A stretch of 7,038 nt of DNA. Origin: Lentimicrobium sp. Its GTDB lineage: Bacteria > Bacteroidota > Bacteroidia > Flavobacteriales > Flavobacteriaceae. Both the position numbers and the translations under genes were made by a program. The stretch covers positions 1 to 7,038 of the forward strand of contig JAEMQE010000183.1 of the NCBI GenBank assembly GCA_022758945.1, read 5' to 3'. Positions 6,701 through 7,038 of this stretch are shown here, piece by piece (positions within the stretch are counted from its first letter, which is position 1; each line of letters begins with the position of its first letter). The notes beneath the pieces were generated by a model that saw only the letters and a list, made by a program, of their open reading frames with translations, had not been told where the DNA came from and did not search any database.

Positions 6701-6720
6701 TCTCATTTTTTACGAAGCCA

Positions 6721-6749
6721 CAAAGTTATTATTTATGATGAAAGATCAA
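6721..6749 (-). promoter_or_regulatory. Promoter of the metallophosphoesterase gene
   Basis: On the minus strand this is TTG (6747-6749), an 18-base spacer, then TAACTTTG (6721-6728). It is a complete match to the Flavobacterium consensus TTG-N17-23-TAnnTTTG, and the best promoter in the window. Transcription would start near 6714, giving a leader of roughly 45 bases before ATG 6667. Confidence 0.65.
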
Positions 6750-6806
6750 CTATTTTTAATTTCAGTTTTGGGAAAATTTTAAAGGTATAATCAACTTAAA
6801 TCTTTG

Positions 6807-6814
6807 TAAATTTG
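6807..6814 (+). promoter_or_regulatory. Putative -7 box of truA
   Basis: TAAATTTG followed by CCC matches TAnnTTTG. No TTG is found at the -33 distance. A start near 6820 would give a leader of about 65 bases containing the heptamer repeat. It is divergent from the phosphoesterase promoter, with about 80 bases between the two -7 boxes. Confidence 0.45.
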
Positions 6815-6850
6815 CCCTTCAAATGTGTAATCTGATTTCATTCAGAATAA

Positions 6851-6885
6851 TCTGAAATCTGAAATCTGAAATCTGAAATCTGAAT
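6851..6885. repeat. 7-bp tandem repeat (TCTGAAA, about five copies) abutting the truA start
   Basis: Four perfect TCTGAAA units (6851-6878) are followed by one TCTGAAT (6879-6885), whose last base is the first base of the truA TTG start codon. The single upstream TTCAGA (6841-6846) can pair with a neighbouring TCTGAA across an ATAA loop. Short units of seven bases are prone to slippage. Confidence 0.85.
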
Positions 6886-7038
6886 TGAGGTATTTTATAA
6901 AACTGGCATATAACGGAACCAATTATCACGGATGGCAATCCCAACCCAATGCTTCTTCCGTGCAGGAAACATTGGGTAAAGCAGTTTCAGTTATATTGAA
7001 TTCCGAGATCAATCTTATGGGAGCAGGACGCACCGATA
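6885..7038 (+). CDS. truA: tRNA pseudouridine synthase TruA, N-terminal part, cut by window end
   Basis: TruA isomerises uridines 38-40 in the tRNA anticodon stem-loop to pseudouridine. Fifty-one codons are visible. After the start, RYFIKLAYNGTNYHGWQ (residues 2-18) is the family N terminus, and SVQETLGKAV follows. The sequence reaches GAGRTD, whose Asp51 (7035-7037) corresponds to the catalytic aspartate of the GRTDAGVHA motif. The window ends one base later, so the gene is partial only because of the window edge. No ATG is available: the frame has a TGA at 6867-6869 inside the heptamer repeat, and between it and the conserved sequence the only plausible start is TTG 6885, with CTG 6873 less likely. 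There is no Shine-Dalgarno sequence. It is divergent from the phosphoesterase gene. Confidence 0.93.
   Translation, partial: MRYFIKLAYNGTNYHGWQSQPNASSVQETLGKAVSVILNSEINLMGAGRTD

Noticed and set aside
6823..6855. A ten-codon reading frame (ATG to TGA) in the truA leader, beginning just after the promoter box.
   Set aside because: It has no recognisable product or ribosome-site support, and short frames of this size occur by chance. It would need ribosome profiling to be taken seriously.
1..7038. Defence system, toxin-antitoxin pair, CRISPR array, prophage, insertion sequence gene, tRNA or rRNA.
   Set aside because: None of the six genes belongs to such a system, no regularly spaced repeats are present, and no transposase, integrase or RNA gene is recognisable.

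Overview
The window looks like ordinary chromosomal DNA of a Bacteroidota bacterium, most likely a Flavobacteriaceae member close to Flavobacterium. The evidence is AT-rich DNA, start codons without Shine-Dalgarno sequences, several upstream boxes of the Bacteroidota sigma type (TAnnTTTG, once with a well-spaced TTG), a Rho factor with a long low-complexity insertion, and a DUF4293-type membrane protein next to rho. The genus call is an inference from these features and from remembered gene order. No database search was possible.

Layout. Positions 1-60 hold the terminator of an upstream gene outside the window. A monocistronic kup potassium transporter (128-2089, +) follows and has its own terminator. 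Next is an RsmB/NOP-type RNA cytosine-C5 methyltransferase (2209-3465, +). It converges on rho (3550-5340, -), and one bidirectional terminator sits between the two. Divergent from rho is a small four-helix membrane protein, DUF4293-like (5519-5932, +), followed by a strong terminator. The interval 5933-6172 carries a long perfect inverted repeat (25-bp arms) and a degenerate 13-bp tandem repeat. A YfcE-type metallophosphoesterase (6173-6667, -) follows. Its 5' leader contains a sequence resembling one arm of the inverted repeat. The last gene, truA, is cut by the window end. It starts at TTG 6885, directly on the last unit of a 7-bp tandem repeat.

The genes are housekeeping: K+ uptake, RNA modification (methyltransferase, TruA), transcription termination (Rho), one membrane protein of unknown function and one phosphoesterase. 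They appear to be single-gene transcription units, since nearly every gene has its own promoter-like box and hairpin terminators separate most of them. I see no mobile element genes, CRISPR array, toxin-antitoxin pair, tRNA or rRNA. No intergenic gap exceeds 300 bases.

I do not see a new multi-gene system. The parts most worth a second look are the Asn/Gly/Pro-rich, prion-like insertion in Rho, the C-rich, G-poor rho leader, the dispersed-repeat-like elements around the phosphoesterase (one of which may supply an alternative N terminus), and the heptamer repeat abutting the non-ATG start of truA.
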